A stretch of 64,000 bases of DNA from Pseudomonas sp. UBA1879. Lineage in GTDB: Bacteria > Pseudomonadota > Gammaproteobacteria > Pseudomonadales > Pseudomonadaceae. The stretch spans positions 327,962 through 391,961 of the forward strand of contig NZ_DDHJ01000001.1 in the NCBI RefSeq assembly GCF_002338065.1, read 5' to 3'. The position numbers and the translations under genes are program-made. How positions within the stretch are numbered: position 1 is the first letter of the stretch; every line of letters begins with the position of its first letter. This document shows positions 37,501-46,081 of this stretch, in pieces. The notes under the pieces were generated by a model. That model saw only the letters and a program-made list of their open reading frames with translations. It searched no databases and was not told the origin of the DNA.

Positions 37501-38476
37501 CGATGCCAATGGCAAATTCCTCGGCGAAGGCCGCGATCTGGACGAGCTGACCGCGCGTTTCGCCGAGGCCGGGCAAGCGGCGTTGGCCGTGCCGCAGTCG
37601 GCCAAAAGCCAGCAGCCGGTGGAAGCCAAAGGCTTCGCCAAGGTCGAAGAGAAGACTCAGCAGAAGATCGCCGGGCTGTCGATGACGGTCTATCCGGCGC
37701 TGGTGGAAGAGGGCGGGGCGGTGAAGGAAGGGCGCTTCTCGACCCAGACTGAAGCCGAATATCAGCACCGGCGTGCCCTGCAGCGTTTACTGCTGCAACA
37801 GCTGGCCGAACCGACGAAATTCCTGCGCAGCAAATTGCCGGGGCAGACAGAGCTGGCATTGCTGTATCGCGACATGGGCCGGGTCGACGGGCTGATCGAA
37901 GACATTCTCCTGGCCAGTCTGGACAGCTGCATTCTCGAAGGCGAAGCCACATTGCCGCGCGATGGCGCAGGATTGATGTCGCTTGCCGAGCGCAAGCGCG
38001 GGGCCCTCACCGATCACGCCGAGCGTCTGGCGCGACTGACCCTGGACATTCTCACGTTGTGGCATGGCCTGCAAAAGCGCTTCAAAGGCAAGATCGACCT
38101 GGCCCAGGCCGTCGCGCTGAACGACATCAAGGCGCAGTTGGGCAACCTGGTGTATCCGGGCTTCGTGCGGGAGACCCCTGCGCTGTGGATCAAGGAGCTG
38201 CCGCGCTACCTCAAGGCCATTGAACTGCGCCTGGAGAAGCTCGGCAGTCAGGTGCAGAAGGACCGGGTCTGGAGCATTGAACTGGGCAACCTCTGGGCGC
38301 AATACCAGACCCGCGCCGACAAACATGCGCAGGAAGGCAAACGCGACCCTGAACTGGCGGTATACCGCTGGTGGCTGGAGGAATACCGCGTGTCGCTGTT
38401 CGGCCAACAGCTAGGGACCAAAGTGCCGATTTCGGACAAGCGCTTGAGTAAGCAGTGGAGTCAGGTGGAAGGCTAA
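34565..38476 (+). CDS. hrpA: ATP-dependent RNA helicase HrpA
   Basis: A 1303-residue DEAH-box helicase, matching E. coli HrpA (1300). Motif I G-E-T-G-S-G-K-T-T (about 97-105), motif II D-E-A-H-E-R (about 193-198), motif III S-A-T-I-D, motif VI Q-R-K-G-R-C-G-R, followed by HA2, OB-fold and the long C-terminal HrpA-specific domain. HrpA acts on stalled ribosomes and mRNA processing in E. coli. The start lacks a strong ribosome site, but M-T-D-E-S-P aligns with family N-termini. It stands between two REP pairs. Confidence 0.95.
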   Translation: MTDESPSIDQLSKNLDHGMISDRHRLRRQLHELRKKPDEGKLAQWVERVQASCALVTSRKQSVPTIRYDENLPIAAKRDEIKDALLKHQVLIIAGETGSGKTTQLPKICLEIGRGQHGLIGHTQPRRIAARSVASRVAEEIGTPLGALVGYQVRFEDQSDQNTLIKLMTDGILLAETQHDRFLERYDTIIVDEAHERSLNIDFLLGYLKTLLPRRPDLKVIITSATIDLERFSEHFDKAPIIEVSGRTFPVETWYRPMTAEQDEEGNSVEDDLTVDQAILATLDELAAFERAERKSPGDVLVFLPGEREIRDAAEMLRKAQLKHTEILPLYARLSPAEQQRIFQSHPGRRVVLATNVAETSLTVPGIRYVIDTGTARISRYSYRAKVQRLPIEAISQASANQRKGRCGRVEPGLCVRLYSEEDFLSRPEFTDPEILRTNLAAVILQMLHLRLGQITDFPFIEPPDGKAISDGFNLLQELSAVNRENQLTPLGRQLARLPVDPRMGRMLLEAAKQGSLQEVLIVASAMSIQDPRERPPERQQAADQAHAQWKDQDSDFAGLVNLWRGFEEQRQALTASPLRNWCRRNFLNYLRLREWRDSHRQLSLICRDLQLAVNKDPADYPKFHKAVLSGLLSQIGQKTEEGDYLGARQRRFWVHPSSGLGRKRPQWIMAAELVETTKLYARMVAKIEPDWIEPLATHLIKKNHFEPHWEKKRGQVVAFEQITLFGLIIVGRRPVHFGPIDPVVSRELFIREGLVRGEIQSRAKCLSANTRLLEQLDELEAKARRRDILADEETLFRFYDERLPAEIHQTATFDAWYRMESQKNPQLLIMREEDVLAREASEVTANLYPDTLRLGDLTLPLTYHFEPNHPRDGVTLRVPAPLLLSLPAERLEWLVPGLLETKCVALVRNLPKALRKNFVPVPDFVKAALQRMVFAEGSLPQALGRELLRMTGARVSDEAWAEAAQQVESHLKMNLEVVDANGKFLGEGRDLDELTARFAEAGQAALAVPQSAKSQQPVEAKGFAKVEEKTQQKIAGLSMTVYPALVEEGGAVKEGRFSTQTEAEYQHRRALQRLLLQQLAEPTKFLRSKLPGQTELALLYRDMGRVDGLIEDILLASLDSCILEGEATLPRDGAGLMSLAERKRGALTDHAERLARLTLDILTLWHGLQKRFKGKIDLAQAVALNDIKAQLGNLVYPGFVRETPALWIKELPRYLKAIELRLEKLGSQVQKDRVWSIELGNLWAQYQTRADKHAQEGKRDPELAVYRWWLEEYRVSLFGQQLGTKVPISDKRLSKQWSQVEG

Positions 38477-38493
38477 GGTATTGCGCTGAAGCT

Positions 38494-38580
38494 TGTGGGA
38501 GCCGGCTTGCTGGCGAAGGCAGTAGGTCAGGCAATGTGCGCCGTCTGACACGGCCCATTCGCCAGCAAGCCGGCTCTCAC
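38494..38580. repeat. REP pair, family E
   Basis: Left arm tgtgggagccggcttgctgg then cgaagg; right arm attcgccagcaagccggctc then tcac. It lies directly after hrpA, in the 332-base gap before the KAS III-like gene. The gap also has a gcagac/gtctgc hairpin (38766-38782) in the KAS III leader. Confidence 0.8.
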
Positions 38581-38808
38581 GCCCTTCCGGTAGCATCGAC
38601 AGCAACGCCCCTGCATTCCAGCAGCCCGATAGCGCCAAATCCCGGCCGTTATGGCAAACTTCGCGGCTAAAACCCAAGGCCTCATCAAAACAGCGCTCCC
38701 GTGAACGGGGGACTTTATCGTTGCATTGGTACTGTCGTTCCAGAAACAGCCAGCACCATGCTTGCGCAGACGGTTTGTCTGCCGCCCATCCAAGAGAGAG
38801 GAACGACC

Positions 38809-39930
38809 GTGTACGACGTCGTGATCAGTGGCACAGGGCTCTACACCCCGCCCAACAGCATTTCCAATGATGAGCTGGTGCATTCTTTCAACACCTACGT
38901 CGCGCACTTCAATGCCGAACATGCTGCGGCGATCGAGGCTGGCGACATTCAAGCGTTGACCGAATCCAGCGCGGCCTTCATCGAGAAGGCCAGTGGCATC
39001 AAAAGCCGCTTCGTCATGGACAAGGAGGGCATCCTCGATCCGCAGCGCATGAAACCTCGCTTGCCTGAACGCGCCAATGACGAATGGTCGATCCTCTGCC
39101 AGATGGGTGTCGCGGCCGCTGAACAGGCCCTGCAACGCGCCGGCAAGACCGCTGCCGATATCGATGGCGTGATCGTCGCCTGCTCCAACCTGCAACGTGC
39201 CTACCCTGCCATTTCCATCGAAATCCAGGCCGCCCTCGGTGTTCAAGGGTTCGGTTTCGACATGAACGTCGCCTGCTCTTCAGCGACCTTCGGCATTCAG
39301 ACCGCCTGCAACAGCGTGAAACTGGGCCAGGCTCGCGCCTTGTTGGTGATCAGCCCGGAAATCTGCACCGCGCACCTGAATTTTCGCGACCGCGACAGCC
39401 ACTTCATCTTTGGCGACGCGGCGACCGCCGTGGTGGTCGAGCGCGCCGATCTGGCGACGTCCGAGCACCAATTCGACATCGTCAGCACCAAATTGCTGAC
39501 CAGTTTCTCCAACAACATCCGCAACAACTTCGGGTTCCTCAACCGCACAGCCGAAGAGGGCGAGGGCAAGCCGGACAAGCTGTTCGTGCAGGAAGGGCGC
39601 AAGGTGTTCCGTGAGGTCTGCCCGATGGTGGCGGAACTGGTGGGCACGCACCTGAGCGAAAACAGCCTCAATGTCAGCGACGTGAAGCGCTTCTGGCTGC
39701 ATCAGGCGAACCTCAGCATGAACCATTTGATCGTGAAGAAGCTGCTGGACCGCGACGCTACCGTTGAGGAAGCCCCGGTGATTCTCGACAGTTACGCCAA
39801 TACCAGCTCAGCGGGTTCGGTGATTGCGTTCCACACATACCAGGATGATCTGCCCAAAGGCGCGCTCGGCGTGCTCAGTTCGTTTGGCGCGGGGTATTCG
39901 ATTGGTAGCGTGATTTTGCGCAGGAAATAG
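38809..39930 (+). CDS. KAS III-like 3-oxoacyl-ACP synthase (PA3286 type)
   Basis: A 373-residue thiolase-fold condensing enzyme. Catalytic triad: Cys156 (N-V-A-C-S-S-A-T-F), His298 (W-L-H-Q-A-N), Asn331 (Y-A-N-T-S-S-A-G). It is longer than FabH (about 320) because of an N-terminal insert (residues 20-60). The P. aeruginosa counterpart by synteny, PA3286, condenses octanoyl-CoA with malonyl-ACP and so shunts beta-oxidation products back to fatty-acid synthesis; that activity is inferred here. The GTG at 38809, after GAGAGGAACGACC, begins V-Y-D-V-V-I-S-G-T-G, the usual start of the fold; upstream codons are unlikely coding. Confidence 0.9.
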   Translation: MYDVVISGTGLYTPPNSISNDELVHSFNTYVAHFNAEHAAAIEAGDIQALTESSAAFIEKASGIKSRFVMDKEGILDPQRMKPRLPERANDEWSILCQMGVAAAEQALQRAGKTAADIDGVIVACSNLQRAYPAISIEIQAALGVQGFGFDMNVACSSATFGIQTACNSVKLGQARALLVISPEICTAHLNFRDRDSHFIFGDAATAVVVERADLATSEHQFDIVSTKLLTSFSNNIRNNFGFLNRTAEEGEGKPDKLFVQEGRKVFREVCPMVAELVGTHLSENSLNVSDVKRFWLHQANLSMNHLIVKKLLDRDATVEEAPVILDSYANTSSAGSVIAFHTYQDDLPKGALGVLSSFGAGYSIGSVILRRK

Positions 39931-39947
39931 ATCGTTCAACGGAGCCC

Positions 39948-40086
39948 TGTAGGCGCGTGGCTTGTCCCGCGATCTGGCGCGTAGCGGCAGTACAAGCATC
40001 GAACGCAGGTGTTGTTCTGGCCTGGACGCGGTTGCCATTTTTACGACCGGTTCCCGGCCGATCGCGGGACAAGCCGTGCGCCTACA
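39948..40086. repeat. REP pair, family D
   Basis: Left arm tgtaggcgcgtggcttgtcc then cgcgatc and right arm gatcgcgggacaagccgtgc then gcctaca are inverted with few mismatches, about 85 bases apart. They lie in the 322-base gap 39931-40252; the rest holds a caagcct/aggcttg hairpin (40186-40212) and a gccgc/gcggc stem that may end the porin transcript. Confidence 0.8.
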
Positions 40087-40252
40087 GGGGCCAGTGTGTA
40101 ATCAGCAATAGAAACAGCCCGGCATTGGCCTGTCGGAACGGATGATGGGGATCCGACAGGGCAACGGCGGGCTGGAGAGTCACCTCAAGCCTAAGGGAGC
40201 GCCCAAGGCTTGATGCTTTTAGCTTGCCGCTTGAAACCTGCGGCTGCTGTTT

Positions 40253-41572
40253 TTAGAACTTGGCGATAACGTCCAGCTGCAGCGTGTTCGCATCTTCGTC
40301 ACGCGGGGCGTTGGCGTAGGCGAAATCGGCTTTGGTCAGGAAATACGTAGCGCCGAGGGTGAAGTTCTTGTCGACGTCGTACGACACGCTCAGCTTGTGG
40401 CCGCGCGAACCGGTGGTGCCGTTGGCGAAGTCAGAGTCGGTGAAGGCACCCACCACGGCATTACGCTGGGTGTCGCGGTAGTTGTAGTCCAGCCCGAAGC
40501 CGAAGACTTTGGTCTTGATACCGGCCAGCCATGCGGTGTCCTGGTCACTGTCGGTGGCACTGTTGACCACGTACTGGCCATATACACCCAGCGGAACGAC
40601 CAGGCCGGTGAAGTCCAGTTGGCCGAAGCCTTCATACAGGCGGAAGTCGGTGGTGTTGTTGCCGTTGATGCTCAAACCGCAGAACGTCGTGCTGGTGCTT
40701 GCCGCTGCCGGATTACAGTCGTTGGAGTTCTCGTACTGGTAAACCGAACCGCCGAGGGTCAGTTTCATCGCGTCGGTGACGCCGATACGGGTGCCCAACT
40801 GAGCCGCGTTCAGGCGCAGGTCGTTCTTGAACTGGGTGCCGTCGCCGCTGATGTTGTCCTTGAGGGTGTACGTGCCGGCGCTGCCGAACAGCTCGAAGCC
40901 CTTGGTGACGGGCAGGCTGTAAGTGGCGGCCAGGCCTTCCGGGTTGATGTCGCTGTCCCAGATCACGTCGCCTTCGCTGACCCAAGGCTGTGCCATCTTG
41001 CCGCCGATGATGTGCAGGTTCTGGATGGCGGTCGGGTGGTAATCGATGTAGCCCTGGTCCAGCCACAGGTCTTTCTTGGTGAAGTAGTCGTTCTGGTCGA
41101 CGTTGGTGGAGTTGGCCTTGTTGTCGCCACCCGTGGCGATACGAATGCCGGTGCTGACCTGCGGGTTGATGTCGGTGTAAGCGCCCAGACGCACGCGGAT
41201 ACGTTGGCGGTTCTTGTCCTGGCTGTTGTTCTGGTCGTCGATTTTGACCGTTTCCTGACGAACGCGAACGTCACCCTTGAATTGAGTCTTGGCGGCCCAC
41301 GCCACTTTCTGTTCGAATGCCGACAGTTCCGAGGACTTGGCAGCGCTGGCGGCAGCGATCTGATCGGCTGTCGCTTTCTGGGCTTGCTGTTGAGCCTGCT
41401 GATCTTTGGCCAGCTCGGTTTGCAGTTCGGCGTATTGGGCTGGGGAAATCGAGCCGTTGGCCTTGAGCATGTCGAGCAGTTTCGCGTCGACTGCGGCGCT
41501 GGCCGGAACACTCATGGCCAGCAACAGACCGCCACACAGGGCTGCCGCAGTTTTGGTGGAAGCAAGACGCAT
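40253..41572 (-). CDS. putative outer-membrane porin
   Basis: A 439-residue exported protein. Signal peptide M-R-L-A-S-T-K...S-V-P-A-S-A, then a coiled-coil-rich segment (about 40-90, Q/A-rich: L-Q-T-E-L-A-K-D-Q-Q-A-Q-Q-Q-A-Q) and a beta-barrel of alternating residues ending in a terminal Phe (D-V-I-A-K-F), the outer-membrane insertion signal. It fits the putative porin family common in Pseudomonas. Substrate unknown. GGAG precedes the ATG. Confidence 0.8.
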   Translation of the reverse strand: MRLASTKTAAALCGGLLLAMSVPASAAVDAKLLDMLKANGSISPAQYAELQTELAKDQQAQQQAQKATADQIAAASAAKSSELSAFEQKVAWAAKTQFKGDVRVRQETVKIDDQNNSQDKNRQRIRVRLGAYTDINPQVSTGIRIATGGDNKANSTNVDQNDYFTKKDLWLDQGYIDYHPTAIQNLHIIGGKMAQPWVSEGDVIWDSDINPEGLAATYSLPVTKGFELFGSAGTYTLKDNISGDGTQFKNDLRLNAAQLGTRIGVTDAMKLTLGGSVYQYENSNDCNPAAASTSTTFCGLSINGNNTTDFRLYEGFGQLDFTGLVVPLGVYGQYVVNSATDSDQDTAWLAGIKTKVFGFGLDYNYRDTQRNAVVGAFTDSDFANGTTGSRGHKLSVSYDVDKNFTLGATYFLTKADFAYANAPRDEDANTLQLDVIAKF

Positions 41573-41864
41573 ATCAATCTCCGTAGATGAGAAGGGATGA
41601 CAAAGCCATCCTGGGAACGACCGACCGGAAATGGGCGGAAAAAAGTCTGTGTTTTAAGAACCGAAGGCTCTAAAAACAGGCGCCAGTATTGCGATGGTTT
41701 ATGACAGAGGGATGGCTAGGTGATGGCATGTCGATGACACGTAAGAATTTCGTGGAACCCGCGAACTAGAGCGCTGTCGCCGAAGATTTCATGTGCAAGT
41801 CGAGTCACTTAGTGTTAAAGCGCAAACGTTGGCGCACGCGGTTTTGAGAGTCTGGGAGAGGTCG

Positions 41865-42992
41865 ATGTCGCTGCATCGCTTGGATACATTGTCGGATCTG
41901 GCACCCGCCGAATGGGACGCGCTGATACCCGGTGAGTCGCCGTTTCTGCGTCACGCATTTCTCAGTTCACTGGAGGACAGCGGTAGCCTCGGGCCCCGTT
42001 CCGGATGGCGCGCCGAGCATCTGTTGCATTACGAAAATGGCACGTTGGTCGCTGCCCTGCCGACCTACCGCAAGTGGCACTCCTATGGCGAGTACGTGTT
42101 CGATCATGGCTGGGCGGATGCCTGTCGCCGTGCGGGCATTGCCTATTACCCCAAGCTGCTGGTGGCGGTGCCGTTCAGCCCGGTCAGCGGGCCACGGCTG
42201 CTGGCCAAGACCCCGGAAGACGGTCGCGAATTGATCGCCTGCCTTCCCGGTTACGCCGAGGCAGAAGAACTGTCCAGCGTGCACGTCAACTTCACCGACC
42301 CCGTGGCCGACACCTTGCTCGCCGAGCACCCGGAATGGCTGCAACGGATCGGCTGCCAGTACCACTGGCAGAATCGGGGCTATCGGGATTTCCAGGATTT
42401 CCTCGACGCCTTGAGTTCGCGCAAGCGCAAGCAGATGCGCAAGGAGCGCGAGCAGGTGGCAGGGCAGGGCTTTGATTTCGAGTGGCTTGAAGGCCACGAG
42501 CTGAGTCAGGCGCAGTGGGATTTTGTTTATGCCTGCTATTCCAACACGTACGAGATTCGCGGCCAGGCGCCGTACCTGACCCGCGAATTCTTCAGCCTGC
42601 TGGCCGAGCGCATGCCGGATGCCATTCGCGTGGTCATGGCGAAGCAGGGCTCACGGCCGGTGGCCATGGCTTTCAGCCTGATCGGCGGCGACAGCTTTTA
42701 CGGGCGTTACTGGGGCTGCCTGGCCGAGTTCGACCGTCTGCATTTCGAGACCTGTTTCTACCAGGGCATGGATTACGCCATTGCACACGGCAAGCAGCGT
42801 TTCGATGCAGGTGCGCAGGGTGAGCACAAGTTGATTCGCGGATTCGAACCGGTGATCACCCACTCTTGGCATTACCTTGCCCATCCAGGACTGCGCGAAG
42901 CCGTCGCGGGGTTTCTGGAGCAAGAAAGGGCGGGGATTTTGGCCTATGCCGAGGAAGCGCGCGGAGCCTTGCCGTACCGGCAGGGGGACTGA
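41865..42992 (+). CDS. FemAB/GNAT-fold acyltransferase-like protein (COG3146)
   Basis: A 375-residue protein of the DUF482 / peptidogalycan family, a GNAT-like fold related to FemAB. Recognisable blocks: N-terminal F-L-R-H-A-F-L-S-S-L-E, central S-R-K-R-K-Q-M-R-K-E-R-E, G-R-Y-W-G-C near 285 and F-D-A-G-A-Q-G-E-H-K near 330. Its substrate is not established. The ATG at 41865 after GGGAGAGG is preferred over the upstream 41793. The 292-base gap before it has an A/T-rich stretch but no motif I can name. Confidence 0.82.
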   Translation: MSLHRLDTLSDLAPAEWDALIPGESPFLRHAFLSSLEDSGSLGPRSGWRAEHLLHYENGTLVAALPTYRKWHSYGEYVFDHGWADACRRAGIAYYPKLLVAVPFSPVSGPRLLAKTPEDGRELIACLPGYAEAEELSSVHVNFTDPVADTLLAEHPEWLQRIGCQYHWQNRGYRDFQDFLDALSSRKRKQMRKEREQVAGQGFDFEWLEGHELSQAQWDFVYACYSNTYEIRGQAPYLTREFFSLLAERMPDAIRVVMAKQGSRPVAMAFSLIGGDSFYGRYWGCLAEFDRLHFETCFYQGMDYAIAHGKQRFDAGAQGEHKLIRGFEPVITHSWHYLAHPGLREAVAGFLEQERAGILAYAEEARGALPYRQGD

Positions 42993-43047
42993 CGCTTTAA
43001 CAGTGGGGATGTGCCGCATGAAGTGCGACCCATCCCCTAAGGGTATT

Positions 43048-43138
43048 GGAGCTGCCGGAGGCAAATCGGCAACGATCACGGAGTGTCAGGCAGTTCACCT
43101 ATCGTTTAGCCACCGCCTTCGCTGCCGTCGTACTTCCG
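43048..43138. repeat. REP pair, family A (degenerate)
   Basis: Left arm ggagctgccggaggcaaatc is decayed; right arm accgccttcgctgccgtcgt then acttccg is well kept. It ends about 60 bases before the stop of the convergent ABC transporter gene. Confidence 0.65.
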
Positions 43139-43197
43139 TCTTAGCCCACAGCTTCGAGGTCCATCCGGCAGATCGACGGCAACTTCGAACTACTGAG

Positions 43198-45057
43198 CTA
43201 CAACGTCAATGGCGCCAGCGGGAATTCCTCCTCACCCATGAACCCACCGGTCTGGTGCGCCCATAGCCGGGCATACAACCCTTTTTTTGCCAGCAACTCG
43301 GCGTGAGTGCCGGTCTCGACGATTTGACCCTCCTCCAGCACCACCAAACGATCCATCTTGGCGATGGTCGACAGGCGGTGAGCGATAGCGATCACGGTTT
43401 TGCCCTGCATCAGGGTTTCCAGGCTTTCCTGAATCGCGGCCTCGACTTCCGAGTCCAGCGCGGAGGTTGCCTCGTCCATGATCAGAATCGGCGCGTCCTT
43501 GAGCAGCACGCGGGTGATCGCGATGCGTTGACGCTGGCCCCCCGACAGCTTGACGCCGCGCTCGCCCACGTGGGCATCGAGTCCGGTACGACCCTCGGCG
43601 TCGGACAATTGCGGAATGAACCCATCGGCACGCGCCTTGCGCATGGCTTCCCACAACTCGGCGTCGGTGGCGTGGGGCTTGCCGTATTGCAAGTTGTCGC
43701 GAATCGAGCGGTGCAGCAGGGAGGTGTCCTGAGTGATCATGCCGATGTGCGAACGCAAACTCTCCTGCGAGACGTGGGCGATGTCCTGATCATCGATGGT
43801 GATACGGCCGCCCTGTACGTCATAGAGGCGCAGCAGCAGATTCACCAACGTTGATTTGCCTGCGCCAGATGGACCTATCAAACCGATTTTTTCGCCGGGT
43901 TTGATGTCCAGGTTCAGCTCTTTGATCACTCCTTTACCGGGGCCGTACTGGAAATTCAGGTGTTCGAATTTCACTTCGCCGTGGCTGACCTGAAGGGTCG
44001 GCGCCGCTTTGCGGTCCTCGACACCGACGGGCTGGGAGATGCTTTGCAGACCGTCCTGGACCATGCCGATGTTCTCGAAAATGCCGTTGACCACCCACAT
44101 GATCCAGCCGGACATGTTGACGATCCGGATCACCAGACCGGTGGCCAGCGCAATTGCACCCACCGAGATCAGCGATTGCGACCACAGCCACAGCGCCAGC
44201 CCCGTGGTCCAGACGATCAGGATGCCGTTCAGCGCCGTGATCACGGTGTCCATCTCGGTGATCACGCGACCGGCCAGCTGGGTTTTTTCAGTCTGTTCGC
44301 TGATCGCTTCCCGCGCGTACTGCTGTTCTGAATTGGTGTGAGCAAAGAGCTTGAGTGTGGTGATGTTGGTGTAGCCGTCGACGATGCGTCCCATCAGCTT
44401 CGAACGCGCTTCCGAGGACACCACCGAACGCGCCTTGACCCGCGGCACGAACCACCAGAGCGACAGTGTGAACGCAATGATCCAGCTGATCAGCGGAATC
44501 ATCAGGTGCCAGTCGGCCTCGGCGAACAGCACCAGCGCGCCGATGGAGTAGATCAGCACGTGCCACATGGCATCCACGGCCTGCACGGCGGAATCTCGCA
44601 GCGCGTTACCGGTCTGGACGATGCGTTGCGCGATGCGGCCCGCGAAGTCGCTCTGAAAGAAATTGACGCTTTGCTTGAGCACGTAGCTGTGGTTCTGCCA
44701 GTTGATCAGGCTCGTCATGCCGGGGCCGATGGTCTGGTGCACCAGCAGGTCGTGGAACAGAACGAACACCGGTCGCAGCACCAGCGCGACGATCACCATC
44801 CAAGTCAATTCGAAGGCGTGATCACTGAAGAAATTCGGATTGGGCGCGCCTTGCGCCAAATCGATGATGCGGCTGAGGTAGTTGAACAGCGACACCTCGA
44901 TCAGCGCCCCGATCAGGCCCACGACGAGCAGGGCCAAGAAGCTCGGCCAGACCTGCTTGAGGTAGTACACGTAAAACGAAACGACTTGGTTGGGAGGGGC
45001 GACGGTGGGTGCGTCGCGGAAGATATCGATCAGCTTTTCGAAACGGCGATAGAGCAT
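43198..45057 (-). CDS. ABC exporter, fused permease-ATPase (MsbA/MDR type)
   Basis: A protein of about 619 residues: six membrane helices in about 30-330, then an ATPase domain with Walker A G-P-S-G-A-G-K-S-T (about 398), signature L-S-G-G-Q-R-Q-R and Walker B I-L-I-M-D-E-A-T-S-A-L-D. It belongs to the half-transporter exporters (lipid A flippase MsbA or multidrug type) and would act as a homodimer. The frame begins at TTG 45063; ATG 45057 (M-L-Y-R-R-F) is chosen. Neither has a good ribosome site. Confidence 0.88.
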   Translation of the reverse strand: MLYRRFEKLIDIFRDAPTVAPPNQVVSFYVYYLKQVWPSFLALLVVGLIGALIEVSLFNYLSRIIDLAQGAPNPNFFSDHAFELTWMVIVALVLRPVFVLFHDLLVHQTIGPGMTSLINWQNHSYVLKQSVNFFQSDFAGRIAQRIVQTGNALRDSAVQAVDAMWHVLIYSIGALVLFAEADWHLMIPLISWIIAFTLSLWWFVPRVKARSVVSSEARSKLMGRIVDGYTNITTLKLFAHTNSEQQYAREAISEQTEKTQLAGRVITEMDTVITALNGILIVWTTGLALWLWSQSLISVGAIALATGLVIRIVNMSGWIMWVVNGIFENIGMVQDGLQSISQPVGVEDRKAAPTLQVSHGEVKFEHLNFQYGPGKGVIKELNLDIKPGEKIGLIGPSGAGKSTLVNLLLRLYDVQGGRITIDDQDIAHVSQESLRSHIGMITQDTSLLHRSIRDNLQYGKPHATDAELWEAMRKARADGFIPQLSDAEGRTGLDAHVGERGVKLSGGQRQRIAITRVLLKDAPILIMDEATSALDSEVEAAIQESLETLMQGKTVIAIAHRLSTIAKMDRLVVLEEGQIVETGTHAELLAKKGLYARLWAHQTGGFMGEEEFPLAPLTL

Positions 45058-45177
45058 TGGCAAATGACGCCCACGCTTGAGCGGGCTCTCCTATCTGAAG
45101 GACTGGGGTGCGTCCCCGAATCTGACCACAGTCAGACGCAATTGCTCACATTTTTCACGCGCGTTGCGTTTCAGGAA

Positions 45178-45203
45178 CGAAAAAGCCGGGCACGTGCCCG
45201 GCT
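45178..45203 (-). terminator. rho-independent terminator of ppiA
   Basis: On the minus strand gccgggc / gcccggc (loop acgt) is followed by TTTTT. It lies about 20 bases beyond the PpiA stop codon. Confidence 0.85.
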
Positions 45204-45222
45204 TCCGCACACGCTGTGGAGC

Positions 45223-45780
45223 TTAGTTCACGCGCTTGGCTGACTTGATCAGAATCGGGTCCAACGGCACGTTTTGCATCCCGCCTTTATTACCGGTCTT
45301 CACGTTAACGATCTGGTCGACGACGTCCATGCCCTTCACCACCTTGCCGAACACTGCATAGCCGTAGTCCCGAACGCCGTGGTCGAGCATGGCGTTATCG
45401 ACCACGTTGATGAAGAACTGGCTGGTGGCCGAGTTCACATCCGACGTGCGGGCCATGGCAAGCGTGCCGCGTACGTTATGCAGGCCATTGTCGGCTTCGT
45501 TCTTGATCGGATCGTTGGTGGGCTTCTGCACCATCTGCGCCGTGAAGCCGCCGCCTTGCACCATGAAGCCGGGAATCACGCGGTGGAAGATGGTGTTGGA
45601 GTAGAAATTGCTGTCCACGTACTTGAGGAAGTTCGCAGTACTGATCGGCGCCTTGTCCTGGTTCAGCTCGATTTCAACCTGACCGAAACTGGTGTCCAGC
45701 ACAACGTGCGGCGCGGGTGCGGCCATCAGGTTGGAGGCGAACAGCACGGCGGCGGCAGAGAGGGCAATTTTTTTCAGCAT
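45223..45780 (-). CDS. ppiA: periplasmic peptidyl-prolyl cis-trans isomerase
   Basis: A 185-residue cyclophilin with a Sec signal (M-L-K-K-I-A-L-S...N-L-M-A-A). Cyclophilin hallmarks: F-H-R-V-I-P-G-F-M-V-Q-G-G-G near 65-78 and S-A-T-S-Q-F-F-I-N near 118-126. It catalyses proline isomerisation of exported proteins. The ATG at 45780 is preferred: the longer frame to 45840 would bury the signal peptide. AGGA is 11 bases upstream, somewhat far. Confidence 0.92.
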   Translation of the reverse strand: MLKKIALSAAAVLFASNLMAAPAPHVVLDTSFGQVEIELNQDKAPISTANFLKYVDSNFYSNTIFHRVIPGFMVQGGGFTAQMVQKPTNDPIKNEADNGLHNVRGTLAMARTSDVNSATSQFFINVVDNAMLDHGVRDYGYAVFGKVVKGMDVVDQIVNVKTGNKGGMQNVPLDPILIKSAKRVN

Positions 45781-45857
45781 GGGGGGGAACGTCCTGAAAA
45801 GTGATTTTCGACTGCAAAAAACAGGACGTAAGGGAAACACGTTTGAGGGGATTTGGA

Positions 45858-45881
45858 CAGAGCCCCGGGAGGGGGGCTCTG
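45858..45881 (-). terminator. hairpin after the 53-aa exported microprotein
   Basis: cagagcccc / ggggctctg form a 9-bp stem with a 6-base loop, 34 bases beyond the stop of the small gene at 45915. No T-run on the minus strand. Confidence 0.45.
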
Positions 45882-45914
45882 AGTCTTGTGCAAGCCAGTG
45901 GGTACTGGTCGCCT

Positions 45915-46076
45915 CTAATCTCCGATCGATAAATCTAGATCAATGTAAGGGAATTGGTCATAAAAACTTACCAGTTTCACGAAGTTGAGGCTGATGTCTG
46001 CATTGGCTGTACCTGAATGTAGGATCGCGAACACGCTCAGCAAAACGAATGGCAGGATTTTTTTGATGTTTTTCAT
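45915..46076 (-). CDS. 53-aa exported microprotein
   Basis: The frame gives M-K-N-I-K-K-I-L-P-F-V-L-L-S-V-F then A-I-L-H-S-G-T-A-N-A, a classical Sec signal cut after A-N-A, followed by a mature peptide of 27 residues (D-I-S-L-N-F-V-K-L-V-S-F-Y-D then Q-F-P-Y-I-D-L-D-L-S-I-G-D) ending in a cluster of acidic residues. The ribosome site GGAG lies eight bases upstream, within the last codons of the decayed hydrolase, whose TGA is five bases before this ATG. Function unknown; no cysteine is present. Confidence 0.7.
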   Translation of the reverse strand: MKNIKKILPFVLLSVFAILHSGTANADISLNFVKLVSFYDQFPYIDLDLSIGD

Positions 46077-46081
46077 GAAAG

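Noticed and set aside
34384..38580. repeated inverted arms that could look like a CRISPR or integron array
   Set aside because: The spacing is irregular, arms come in single inverted pairs, and no cas or integrase genes exist; they are REP elements.
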